The notes beneath the pieces were generated by a model. The model saw only the letters and a list, made by a program, of their open reading frames with translations, did no database searches and was not told where the DNA came from. Below are positions 34,021 through 45,886 of a DNA stretch of 64,000 nucleotides, piece after piece. The position numbers and the translations under genes were made by a program. Within the stretch, counting starts at the first letter, position 1. The number at the start of each line of letters is the position of its first letter. Source of the stretch: Symsagittifera roscoffensis (taxonomy: Eukaryota; Xenacoelomorpha; Acoela; Convolutidae); assembly GCF_963678635.1 (NCBI RefSeq), contig NC_087067.1:44953629-45017628 (forward strand). Reading direction: 5' to 3'.

Positions 34021-36149
34021 GACACCACCAAATAAAAATTAGAGCAAATACTTCATAACATAGCAGAAAACCTTCAATAAAATGAAAGTTGCAAAACCAA
34101 CTCATTCAGTAAATTCTGATCATTAAATTTTTCAGCAAGGGCAAAACAAAAACAACAATGACCCATCGATGAGTTAAAAAGACAACTATCATGGAAATAA
34201 AAAATCTTGAAACCAAAATGAATTTTTTTCAAAGAACTAGAAAAACTAAAACCAAATGTAGAAACAATATTTTAACAGAGGCGCAGCGGAGCTGCTCATC
34301 ACTTGCAATGTAATACTCGGAAAAAATGGACGAGAAAACTTCAAAGCAAGTCGCGAAAAATAGAACAACTTGATCGAAAAAACTAAGTAAAAAAAATAGA
34401 TCTACTGTAGAAATCGAAAAGAAATTTATACAATAGAATGTAGGTCAGGCGGTAAAAAAACCAAAAATGTCTGAGCAGAAACCCTTAAAGCCGAAAAAAA
34501 TTTTTTAACCAATTCGGAAAAAAGTTCAAACCTATAAAAAATTGTTGGGCTCACCCCTCTCAAAATGCACACAAAGAAATTTTTGCTCATCAAACGATAC
34601 AATACGGCCAAGTAAACCGTTTTAAAATATGCCGAAAACTATTAAACCAAGAAAAAAGAAAAGGAAAAAACAAAAATATAATTTTAACAAACCGAGTTGG
34701 TAAAATTATAATGAAAATAAAAAAAAAACAAATTTCGAATAGGCAGTATGTTTGAAATGCTATTATTCTCAAAAAATCCATGTGGCCACAGAATGGCCTA
34801 GTGCATGAATGAGTCCAGGATCCAGGAGATGAGTCCTGTGCCTCAAGTTATTTACGGGAAAAAAGTCTATTACCCGATTGAATATTCTTGCTAACGCAAG
34901 GGTAAAAATCAAAATCTGATTACATCAATCTTTGTGATGGTTTGAGGCTTCAAATAAAAACTTTTCAGATGCTAAAAAAACCTTGAGTAAAAATTTTTTG
35001 TGAAAACGGGCAAAGCGACGCTTTTCAACACTTGTTACAAATATGCATTTCATTAAAATAGTGCTGTCCTGAATGAAATTTATATTGTGGCAAACAATTC
35101 AAAAAACAAAACTGCCGGCATAAACTTAACATTAATTTAATATTCATACCAAACATTGTACTAAAAAACTTTGAGCCTTGAAATCTGCAGCTCTTCGAAG
35201 TACTCCACCTAAAACAAACCACGCATAACAAAAAAATCTCGTCTTGAAACAACGCAAAACGAGTTAACGACGCTGTGAAGCCGCTGTAGCGTCAGCCGAA
35301 ATAAATTAAGCCGAGTAAACTTTTCACGCAATATAGAAGTAAAAAGTTTACAAGTAACTGAAATGGGAGTTAGAAACTTTAAGCAAACTTATTATACAAA
35401 CTCAGAAATGAAATATTAATTAAACTGCAAAAATACTGAAAACACGTTTGCTAGTTGACAAAATGACAGTAGACGAAAAAAATATCCAGTGATTTTTAGG
35501 CAAGATGTTAACTTAATCAAGCATACAAAACGATCGCCATCAGACAAAACAATACTTGACAGAGGAAAAGAAGTCAAACACAAATATTCCAACCTTCCTT
35601 TGCAAGTCGGAGCAAAAGTGCACGTGCGGTCATAAGCTGAAAATACCACGCTTCAGAAAAAAATATCACGCGAATGAAAATAAAATGACTAGACAGTTTT
35701 ATTTACTAAAGTTTTTTTTCAAAAACTTAGTAGTACATAATATGGACCATTTTTAACCATCACTTGGGATACAACACAAAAATAAAAAGCATAAGAAGTC
35801 GAAAAATGTTGAAAAAGAAACAAGGTCTGCCGAAAAATGATGAAAAAGAAGCAAGTTCAACCAAAATTTTCCTGATAATGATAATCCACCAAAATTCTTG
35901 ATAAGAGTTCATTCTTGGCAAAAAAGCCGGGAAAAAATGCCAAGCAACGGAAAAAACATACGAAGCGGAAACAAAGCCAACAATCTTTGAGCAGACAAGC
36001 TGAAAAAAAAAATTGTAAAAAATTTCAAGCCCCCCTCTTGAAACTAGAGATGTCTTTCATTCTCCTAGTTCTCTTACATTATCCCAATTTACTCCAAGTT
36101 AAATGTTTTAAACACTTACACTGACAGTACAGTCGTAGCAGCCAGTACT

Positions 36150-36430
36150 TCACCCTGATGGGTGCAGTCTTTTTCGGTTCCTACCTTTTTAACTCTAAAC
36201 AACTTAACACCATACAATTTCACTCCCTACTTTTTCTTGCCTTAGCAATTTAAAACCATTATATTTTAAAACCACTTCCATTATTTAACACCGTTTTGAT
36301 CCAAAATGAAAAGAACTTACTTCAAAGGGGACTTCGGTAAACATTAAAGATTCAAGCAAGGAAAATTTGGTCTTTTAAAGCCCGACAATTTCGTGCTACT
36401 TAACCCGCGTAAGCTTTGAACAGAAATGAC
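36150..36430 (+). repeat. Dispersed repeat, diverged copy 2
   Basis: Relative of 31880-32150: a row of short blocks ending in AACACC or AAAACC separated by T-rich tracts, then GAACTTACTTCAAAGGGGAC and AACATTAAAGATTCAAGC. Type unknown. Confidence 0.35.
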
Positions 36431-37591
36431 CTCGCCGATAATTCGAAAGTTAAAATATTCGAACCAAAAAATGAGCAATCTTTCAACTAACTTCAAGGGC
36501 TCGCAATTAATTAAACGTTCTTTGACTAAAATTTGTGTGATTTTCCAGACATTTTAAGCCGGTACAGAAACTATAAAAGGTTTAACTAATGCCTAAAGGC
36601 TCAGAACCATTCCGTTTTCGAATCATTCTGGAACGGAAATTATAACATGATTTTGTTCAACTTTTTTTGAATTGTTGGGACATAAACGCAAAGCTAAATG
36701 ATTTACCAGCCCTTACATAGCATCCCGAAAATAAGGGCAATGGGCCCGGGATTGAATTGTTAGTGCACGAGTCAAGTTCTTGCGTTTAGTTACGTTTTCC
36801 GGGAATCTGTAATAAAACGTCTTTAAAAAAACCGAGTAAAAATTTAAGTAGGGTTAAAATTTGAACTTTAAGGATATGAATGATAAACAAAAACAGTCAA
36901 AGTTTACACTGGTTTAGCACAAACTAGATAACGCTCTGAAAAATTACAAATCAGTATTGTCTGCGTAAACTGACATTATTTTTTGTACTCTTTCATTTAA
37001 TACGGGTACTTTTTCTTTCTTTTTGTGAATTAATGGCCACTTGAGGCATCGAAAAAGTTAAGTTATTACATGGAGGCGTCTTTTTACAGGCTGGACACTT
37101 TTTTCCCATATATTTTGGTGAGCTACACTGAAATAGGATTGGATGCCGAAATGCCATTCTTCGACAGCATTTGTTGTTCTAGCAATCCCACTCAACGCCT
37201 AATCTCGCTGGTTCCAAAGGGAGAGTGGGAAAAATCTTCACGGTTTGGCAATATCAGATAGCTTAACATGAATTGAATATTGCTGAAAAATTATTTTGGG
37301 GATAAACATTTATGAGATCATCAACTCTCAGCATTTCAGAGTCACCGCACAAAATGATTCACTTGTGATCATTTGACCGTCATAACGAAATTTCCAAAAG
37401 CTTCAGGAATCTCGAAATTTCTCGCAACGGGGATGGGTGACATATTTAAAGACAATAAATTGTTTTACTATTAAATTTTAGGACAAAGACTTATTCAACT
37501 ATCGACCATCTGCAATTTGAATTTCAAGAATTTTATAAAAAGCATAACTAAAAGATCCGGTAATTTCCTTCTTTCATTTATTGAATTTAGA

Positions 37592-38164
37592 ATGTCAATT
37601 TTCAGATATTTAACAAACAGTCATACAAAGATGACATGCATCGTAAAAACAATTATACTTTTAAAAATAGACAGAATATTTATTCTGCCTCTTAAGCAAG
37701 GCTTTTATTCAAGCTGTGGTCAAAAAAGGATTTTGAAGACCAATGCCCTCACCCGAGATGCAAAATATTTAGCATTTTCACAATTACTGTTTCCGAATCT
37801 CAGTCACCGGAATCTCGGTGTCTCACGCCAGTGGTCCACTTCTCACTGTAAGGTCTTTGGCTATAGGCCACGAAAACATTCATGTGTATTAGTGATTGTA
37901 GTCAGAGATGCAATTCATTCCTGGAACAATTTTTCAGTCACTTGTTCTTTACTTAGGTTTCTGCTGCCCAAAACAGAGCCAGAAAATAGAAATGCGACCA
38001 AAATCCTGAAAAGAGGCTGCACTCTAAATACATTGCCCGAAGCTCTAGTCTCTTTAACTGGCTCAAAGTTACTGGCTCATCAGGATCAGTTAGATGCCTT
38101 AGTGAATAAGTGCATCAAAACAGATTTCGCGGACAAGGTTTCAATGACAACAAACCGGCCATAA
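37592..38164 (+). CDS. Hypothetical open frame of unknown nature
   Basis: An open frame of 191 codons from an ATG at 37592 (the same frame is open from 37517 without an ATG). This is long for the AT-rich background. Around 37730-38160 the base composition is less AT-rich than the flanks. The translation (for example LTRDAKYLAFSQLLFPNLSH, then LPEALVSLTGSKLLAHQDQL) shows no family I recognise, no signal peptide and no membrane segment. It could be a diverged exon, a piece of a transposon, or chance. Confidence 0.25.
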   Translation: MSIFRYLTNSHTKMTCIVKTIILLKIDRIFILPLKQGFYSSCGQKRILKTNALTRDAKYLAFSQLLFPNLSHRNLGVSRQWSTSHCKVFGYRPRKHSCVLVIVVRDAIHSWNNFSVTCSLLRFLLPKTEPENRNATKILKRGCTLNTLPEALVSLTGSKLLAHQDQLDALVNKCIKTDFADKVSMTTNRP

Positions 38165-39489
38165 AACAAGGCCCGTGAACACTCACTATTTGTCCTCTGT
38201 CAATCAAAACATTCAACTTCATTTCTCTCGAGGGGTTCGCACAACAACTTTAACCCAGCCTTTCAGAAAGTATATACACATAACAACAACATCGAACTTT
38301 TCGAAGAAAGGTTTCAAAGAAGTTACAAAATTAACTTGAGGTGTGGAACCATTTCAACATTGGGCCCGCTCTTCAGAGAGACTGAAGATGCTCTGTTGGC
38401 ACAGAGCAAACATTGCGTAATAGTTGGCAACAAGATCAAACTTGATCAGCTGTCTACATGCCAACTGCAAATTAATGAAAACTGCTCTGTACACAAGTGC
38501 TAGGTAAATAAAACGACAAGACATTAATAAGACAAGACATTCAGACGACATGAGAGTTTAAAAAATTCGATTTGTTCGAATTTAAGCGAATTCTATTTCG
38601 CAGTAATTAAATAGGAGAATTTTTTTAGCGTCGTCTTAAAGTCACAAAAAATCTGTTGTCGTCTTTACAGCTGTCGTCTTATTTTCTGGACACCCCCCCC
38701 CCCCACCGCACACAGCCTGCTGGGTTTTCACAACAGCCCCCAAACGTTCGCTTTGCATAACTCTTCGTCCAACAAATTCCTTGTGGGAGCTGAGGCCTCA
38801 AACTTGGTTTAGACCAGTTTGCTCTGATTTTTGTGACCTCGAAGGGTATAGGTTCAAAATAGTGCAATATACTATGCCATTTTCCCAGATCTTAACCACC
38901 ACCACAGCCTTTGGCCTGGCAACCGTCAAGATTAAATTCACGAGAGACTGAATCACCTGTTGTTATCATTGAAACAGCATATGAGCTGGAAAATACACAC
39001 AAACAGGAAACTACATATACTTAAACCATAAGTTCAGATGATAAAACACTCCAGTTAAGTGACATAAAAAAAACAACCATTCAGTTAAATAGACTCGAAA
39101 GAAGAAAAAACTATATTGACTGAAATATCTTATTCTTCACTTTGTGTACAAAATATCAAAAACTATGGATTTAGAAAATAGGCATAAAAATATCACAATT
39201 AAGATATTTTCTAAACTACTGCACGCACTTACATTAGCATGTGAGAAATATATCTCCCAGAGATGTAGATTCTGCAATCAAAAGGAAAAGTTTCGACCGT
39301 ACAATTTAAGGCAAACATAATTGCAAACAAATAAAATGATGAAACTTATTTTTGATAAACTAACATTTTTGATTGAATTACATTTTTAAAGGCAGTTTGG
39401 ATCAAAGCTAGAAAGAACAGTTATCGCAATGAACACTACTGAACTTGTACATCAACTATAGATTCACACAAACAGAATGGTTAGAATCA

Positions 39490-39690
39490 GTAGCGGGTTT
39501 AGGGGGAGGGGCGGACGCTCCTTCATGTAATTCGACCCCCTGACAACCCAAATGGTCCTGCTTTTTTAAGACATACATTTAAGGCAGAACGATTCTAAGT
39601 TTTCTAAAATCGTCAAAATAGGGCTTTATAGTTATTGAGAGAGCTCTGAAAATCTATTTGGTCGCCCCCTCCTATATCCGCACCTGGTTG
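39490..39690 (+). repeat. Internally deleted, decayed hAT-like copy
   Basis: Left side AGCGGGTTTAGGGGGAGGGGCGGACGC followed by TAATTCGACCCCCTGACAACCCAAA, right side GGTCGCCCCCTCCTATATCCGCACCTG. This is the same order as the intact element at 19094-19525, at less than half its length. No clear target duplication. Confidence 0.6.
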
Positions 39691-42084
39691 GATTTGTTCA
39701 ACGGTATTTTTGAAATCGGAGAATTCGTACATGAAAAATTCGAACCAAAATGCGAAATTTAAAAACGCTCTGAAGAATTTAGTAAAATTCAGTTTATATC
39801 CAACAAAATATCATCATCGGCGATTTCACCCATGAGCTTGGATCAGTTCCACTTAAAAAATCGAGTCAATTTCAGATCGAGTCACTTGTTTCTATTATCT
39901 TTCACAAAGTTTTAGGTATGCCAGCGAAACTTCAAATTTCGAAAAATCACTTAAAATTTGAGTCTGCAGACAATTTTGCAACCAACATCTCTTTCACAAT
40001 TTCTATTGAAGATAGTCGGAATCTTGCAAGATTTGCTCGGGTTGGTTTCGAAGTAGAATACTGTTCTCTACTTCTGTGTGACGGAGGATATCTTCAAATG
40101 TGTCTAAAATCAATAACTATTTACAATAGATAAAACCTATGAGATGCATAGACATTTTTCTTCAATATTTGATTTTAATTTTCATGAGATTAAGTTTTGT
40201 TGTTTCTGTTCACTGATATTTTTTGCTTTGACCATGTAACGCAGTAGTTGGAAAAAACTTCAGGAGTATTTTTAAGAGCTCCTCAAGGAAGGGGGTCAGG
40301 TGTGGGGGGGGGGGGGTATCATGTAAGAACCCAATTTGTGTCGCAATTCGTATCAAAATAGATTCAAACAACTGTCACGACGAGAATATCTGGTCTGAAA
40401 CTTTGGCTGTTCGGGAAAGGGTCAAATTTAGCGAAGGATCTTCATTAACAATTAAGTATTTACAAGAGGAACTATTTGTTTCCTTATTTTTATGACAAAC
40501 TACTTTAAAAGCAATTTATATTCTGCTACCAAAAAAAAGACTATGATATCGATGTCGTAATTTTTGATGCAACTAAATCAATTATTCGAGCAATTGCTCC
40601 AACTTTCCGAGAAAAAGACGAACTATTTATGCTAGGATAGATTTTGTTGTCTTTTAAATAAACAATACTTGACCGAGTTTTTCATAGTCTAAAAATATTG
40701 ATACACAGGTGAAACAAAGCTTCGCACCATTTGCGATAAAAAAAACGAATGAATATTACTATTAAAAAAATCCGAAATCTTGGAAGTGCACTTTCACAAA
40801 TTTTACAAACAAAGGCGAAGCGAAGGTTCGCTTTAAGTGCAATACAACAAAGACATAGCATGACAAACTAACCGATAGAAATCGAGATAGAAGTCGCAGA
40901 AATAAACTCAAATCGGGCAAAAAAAAAATTTATCCCAAGGGTAATGATACAAAAAGATCAAACTTAGAATACAATTCATATGGATTTGTTTTCGTGAAGT
41001 TATATAATTTAGCAATTTCTTTGACCAATTTGGGATGAATTGCGAGCATTAAATTGCGTTCTTATATCGCGTCAAAAGCAAAAATTAATCATAATTGATT
41101 TGAGGTTCGCCAATTGACACGAAAATTATGAGAAGAGATGTAAAATATAGCACTTTCTTTGAAAATGGGAGGAGAATAAAAAATCAATATTTTTTCTGAA
41201 ATTGTTCCAAAATTTCTCAGCAAAATCTATTCCAAACACCTTAAAAAGCAGCTGAATTACTCAGAGCTTCGCCCTAACACAAGCAGTCCTGCTGTAAATA
41301 ATTATCTAGTTCGTAAAATAATATCAGCATTTCGAGTGAGGAGACACTTTTCATAAATTATTTTCAGACTTAAATTGCTTTAGCTTTTTTAAACTAAAAG
41401 CAGCACATAGGCAAATTGTTCTAGTTTCAGGTCCCCCTAACCGCATAAAAACCCACCCATTATAAGGCATTATTCCAGGTGCTTTTGGAATTTTACAGAT
41501 TTGGTGGCTTGGGCCATGCGCATTTTTGCAAATCAACGAAATCCGCGGTTTACATGGTTAGGCAACAAATTGGACAACAAATAAAGTTACAGATTTAGTG
41601 AGTTTCGCGTTTGAATGAGTTTTCTCCGGGTATCAACAAAGATTTTCTGTAAGCAACACAAAGAATATAAGCGTCAAATCAAATTATTTTTTTTTTCATA
41701 ATTAAAAAATTTCAAAACAACAAATCATCAATTTTGTCCATAAAAAAAGTATATACTTCGATCCAGAAGGAAACCAACTTTAGCAAATTGCATAAAAAAC
41801 TTTTAGCTTAGATGATAACTTCAAAAACTCAAGCTTGTATTTTTTTGCGTCTACGCTGGTTAAGTTTAGAACACTCCCAAAGTTTTTTATATGAGCAGAT
41901 TGCGGGCAGACGAAAAAAAAGACAAAAAAAATTAGCCAATTGTTAATTGGAAAAGAGTAATGAACGCAAAGAAAAACACAAAAAAACCGTCCTGTTTTTT
42001 GAAAACTTCAAATTCAAATGTTAAAGACAACGTAAAAACATATAGAGCTCTTAAATTTCACAAAAAAAAAATAGGATTGGTGCT

Positions 42085-42330
42085 TTTTTGATAAAAATAA
42101 ACCAATTTGAGAAAACTTGATCAAAACTAAAAAATTTTATTTTGCTGGGAAATCTGATCATTAAGTTCCCTTTTCGAAAATAGAAGTCGATAACGTTTTT
42201 CGTGATTTTAACATTTTTGCGGTTCGGTAGAGGAATTTGCCTTTCTTTTTACAAAGGAAATGAAGTGAATTTGAAATCAAGAGACAAACAGCGAAGAATC
42301 AAAATTGAGCTCGAACAAACTTTAGGACTT
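42085..42330 (+). repeat. Dispersed repeat shared with 28580-28760
   Basis: Shares with the earlier stretch the strings CAATTTGAGAAAACTTGATCAA (split by one or two changes), TTTACAAAGGAAATGAAGTGAA and AAATTGAGCTCGAACAA (compare AAGTTTGAGCCTTGAACA). Class unknown; no ends were defined. Confidence 0.4.
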
Positions 42331-42993
42331 TTTCCTGAAAAAAAAACGCAAAAAAAAACCACCACTGACTACGTTCTTTACTCTTAAAAATTACACAAAA
42401 TAAAACACAGACGAAGCGGAGCCTGAGAAAAATTTCACAAGTTATCCACCAAAAAAATTCCGGAAAACTTGACGTTATAAACTTGATAAATTGCAATAAA
42501 TCGCAAGATGACACAAGAGAAGCAATGAATTATTTGTAAATCTCACAAAATACTGAAACGAAACTTGCCATAAGAACTTGTCTACTTGTTCAGCACTTAC
42601 CAAGCCATTTCATAGAAAAAACAAGAACTGTAAGAAGAACGATGTTAAAAGAGTTGCTTAATGGGAAAAAAATGATATTTCTTGCAAATGACAGCTTTAA
42701 TAAATTAATTCTTCTCCTTTAAAAGAAGCCGACTAAAGTTAAAACAAACATATCAGAAGACGGTTTTTTAAATAGGCGAAGACTGGAAAAAACTACTAAA
42801 CATCAAGAGTGCATAAGACAGAAGAAAATGAGCAGAAAATATAAAAACATACCAACTGGAAGTTAAGTGATAGATAATACACACCAGCCAACATCTACGC
42901 CATTTGAGTGAAAATAGCAAAACTTTAGTTCGTGTTACTTAATTGTTACATTAACTCCGGTGTAACAGGTCCGAATTTCGTCTGATTTATTGG

Positions 42994-45064
42994 CTACTGG
43001 TTTACACTTCGGTTGGCGTTTTTACCAAAGTATCTATAAGCTTTCATCTCACCTGATTCATGCCCTCTTGCATCTGGGTAAATAACAATTACTGACAGTA
43101 CTTGCTGGTTGGAATTGTCATTGTCACTTGGTTGCGGCATTTGGCTTTGTATCAATGGTGGCTGCAGTTCCAGCGATTCGCGATTCGGCTGCTGGTTCTG
43201 GGCGTTGTTGGGTCGTCGGTTTCCAGTACAACAAAAGCATTGTCGAATCTTCTCCCAGTTTCGACGGTCGAGCCTGTTGGTCTGAACCAAGACAGCGACA
43301 ATTTGCGAAGTGATCACAAACACAGCAGCTAGGACAATTAAAGTCAAAATAATAAATAAACTGTCATCGGCGTTTGCGGTCTTCGACGACTTTTTATCAT
43401 GCAACTTAGCAGCAAACGTTTGGTCTGGCGCTTTTTGCATTTGACTCTTTAGCTCAACCAATTTGGGCATCTTGGCTGGTCTGTCTTGTTTTAAATTAGG
43501 ACTCCTTTTCATTTGCAGATACTTGCATGTTTTATCATCATCTTTCAGTTTGGATTCTTTGGGTTCAAAGGTTACACTATCAGCACTCCCATTGGAAAGA
43601 ATTTCCAGCGAAGAGCTCAATCCACCGCAAGTTAATCTACTGTGAGACAGAAGACGCACTTTCTTATGAAGATCCGCGTCTCCTAAGGGAAGGGCAATCC
43701 GCATCTTCGGCAGTCGTTCCCTGTCACTGTTTGCCACTTGAATTTTAGCCGCGAAGTAGTGGTCGACACTCTGTTGTAAGCTTGATGAGAAGTACCCGAC
43801 ACGAAATAGCACCTCGTTTGTGTGATGTAAGTTGCTTAGGTGACTTTCAAGGCTAAGGATGAGGTAGTTGGGAGGGTTTTGATCTGATGAGTGCATAGTA
43901 ACGACGCTATTATAACTTGCGTCGATCTGCGGTTGACAGAGATCCCCACCATAATTCTCGTTGTTCAACTGATCGTAGAACAGTTCTGGAGTGCTTCCAA
44001 TAACTGTAAAAACAGCTTATTTAACCCACTAAAATTTATTAAGTTGAGCGGATTCAAGGAAAAGAGGATTTAAGCAAATTTCCTAAGTTTCCTCGTTTCA
44101 AAAAGGTAGTTTAAATATTATGTAAATCATCACACCATTTTTTGTTTTCAACAAGGTCAAAAATATTTGAAAAGACAATCCAATTCGGGTTAAGCAGTTA
44201 TTATAAAAATTACGAGTTGCTCAAGACTAATGAGTATGTATTTCATCGTAAATTAAGTACTGTTAAAGCCATACTTGAGTAAACAGAAGAGCTTGAAACC
44301 GGAAAGATCAGAAGAGGTGATTCAAGATCTATTCGATCTTTAAAAAAATTCCGACACAGGACAGAGTCAATCATACACGGTCAAAAGATAAATCAGTGTT
44401 TTAGCGTTAAAGGAAACTCTTGGAATTCTCAAAGTTATTTGACAAAAAATAAACAATATTTAGTCTGGAATGATTTTATAATGACAATGTCCAAGCTTTA
44501 ATGTGCAAGTGTCGCATGTTTCTGTTTTAGGACTCCAGCTTTTTAAAAATCTACACCAATGACCTGTCTATGTTTGGAAAGAATTGCAGACTTACTTTGT
44601 TCGCTGAAGACATATCTGTATTTAGAAACACAAACGTTTCACTTTATTACATTCAGCAAAATCCTATATGAAACTTTCTGCCTGAGCTAAGACTGCAAAC
44701 TATAAGTTTTGTTTTGAAAGTTTGATTAAAAAAAATAAATTCAAACTCTTATCTAATGTTTTCTTTTCGTGAGAAAAAAGGTTATTTTTTCTGTTTTGAT
44801 TAATAAATAACCAAAACAACAAATTCACCAGAATTTTGCATAAAAATTGTCCAATTAAATCATAGCTGGCTTACCGTAGCAATGAATGCACTCATTCACA
44901 TTCTTCTCGTCAATGTAGAGTGAGCACCTGTTCATGAAACTACTCTCGTCAACTTCGGACAGCACACCCACGGTCACATAACAGCATAATAAAGAGAGGA
45001 GAGAGGATAGATTCAAGATAGCATCGCGCGCCACCTTCATCATAGGTCGTCCATGATGGCCCAT
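42994..45064 (-). CDS. Two-exon single-pass type I membrane protein, unknown family
   Basis: Exon 1 45064-44875 (ATG after an in-frame TAG; donor CTACG|GTAAGC), exon 2 44003-42994 (acceptor TTTTTACAG; stop TAG). The phases agree (one base plus two), giving 399 residues. Layout: a signal peptide with a basic start and hydrophobic core (NLSSLLSLLCCYVTVGVLS, about residues 19-37), and an extracellular part of about 240 residues with several Cys (NRCSLYID, NECIHCY, GDLCQPQ, LTCGG, KTCKYL). The end of that part, before the membrane, is Lys-rich. One membrane segment (LFIILTLIVLAAVFVITSQI, about 279-300) follows, then a tail of about 95 residues with RQCFCCTGNRR, a likely palmitoylation site, and a Gln/Asn/Pro-rich stretch. 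No known domain is recognised. The 871-nt intron holds a LINE fragment. AATAAA follows the stop within 3 nt. Confidence 0.75.
44515..44700 (+). mobile_element. LINE reverse-transcriptase fragment inside an intron
   Basis: Reads GTPAFKIYTNDLSMFGKNCR then LTLFAEDISVFRNTN, matching the motif around the RT active site (family: LLFxIYINDL ... LFADDTxLF), with the catalytic box changed to FAED. It lies antisense inside the intron of the unknown membrane-protein gene. Very short and dead. Confidence 0.6.
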
Positions 45065-45886
45065 GTCAAACGTCACTCGCTTCAACAAAATTAGCGAGAT
45101 GACGTACAACTACAGCAAACACCACGTGACTCGATCCACATAACACAACTGGAAGAAATTGCATGAAAACATTAAAAATTACTACAAAATTAGGATGATC
45201 AAATTAGGAGCAACAGGGTGGACAAACCCCTCATTAATACATTTTCGGACCCATGTGAGCAATCTTATCCTCAAGAGACCAACAAAACTAATCTCCCCCT
45301 AAAATTGAATGACAAACTCAAGCCGTACGGCCTGTATGTACTATGCTCCATTCTATTTCACTGAAAGACATACCTAGCTACAAGTGAGTCGACACTTCGC
45401 AGAAATGTTAAAAAGAGACAGTTCGCAGTAATTTTAAAAGGCGACAATTAGCACCAAGCGTCAATTCGTAGCAAGCGACAATCAGCAGTACGATTAATTG
45501 CTAATTGGAGGGATTACTAAACGATGCGAATTAATCAAGTTTTGCGGTGGTTGAGTGGGGATTGAAATCCAGAGAGCGATCAAAACCATCAACTTAGTAC
45601 CAAATTTGAATTAAGTTAATAGCATCTAAAACACTTTTGTTTTAATTCATTCGTTTCAATATTATCTTGCAAATTATTACACTTACTGATACCAATATGG
45701 CTTTGATTTGAATTTTGTATAGCTTTGTGTAAAGCTTCTTTTGCCACCATCGCAGATAACATACTACGCATATCCAGGTTAAACTGATCATACCCAAAGG
45801 AACAACAATAGAACCCCTCAAACATGCTAATTTTTTAAACACCGGGGTACTTTTTTTGGGGGGGGGGGGGGGGGGTTCAAATTTTT
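45065..45886. other. Upstream region of the unknown membrane-protein gene
   Basis: Would hold that gene's promoter; no motif can be named. Around 45375-45495 there is a loose series of GCAGTAATTTTAAAAGGCGACAATTAGCA-type blocks (short words CGACAAT, TTCGCAG, CGCAGTA repeated). A tRNA-like piece is at 45541-45600 and a run of about 19 G at 45859-45877. Confidence 0.4.
45541..45600 (-). repeat. tRNA-like B-box fragment, minus strand
   Basis: On the minus strand it reads TTGATCGCTCTCTGGATTTCAATCCCCACTC in two blocks, with the B-box-like GGATTTCAATCC also found at 24465-24538. No matching A box upstream, so only the 3' half of a tRNA-derived sequence is present. Confidence 0.35.

Larger units (their letters stand above)
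33669..37591. other. Intergenic region with decayed repeats
   Basis: No convincing gene. Contents: a decayed hAT-like copy at 33880-34020, a possible tRNA-like piece (TGGCCTAGTGCATGAATGAG near 34796), and a diverged copy of the 31880 repeat at 36150-36430. A 63-codon ATG frame at 37070-37261 shows no family resemblance and is not called. Confidence 0.45.
38165..42993. other. Large intergenic region, mostly unfeatured
   Basis: Downstream of the unknown membrane-protein gene (minus strand). An AATAAA at 42991-42986 directly after that gene's stop would serve as its polyadenylation signal. Poly-C (38693-38704) and poly-G (40306-40317) runs occur. A decayed hAT-like copy is at 39490-39690 and a dispersed repeat at 42085-42330. 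A 71-codon ATG frame at 39918 is not convincing. Confidence 0.45.

Noticed and set aside
39918-40133. A 71-codon ATG frame (MPAKLQISKNHLKF...)
   Set aside because: Short, no recognised family, no splice partners found; chance cannot be excluded.
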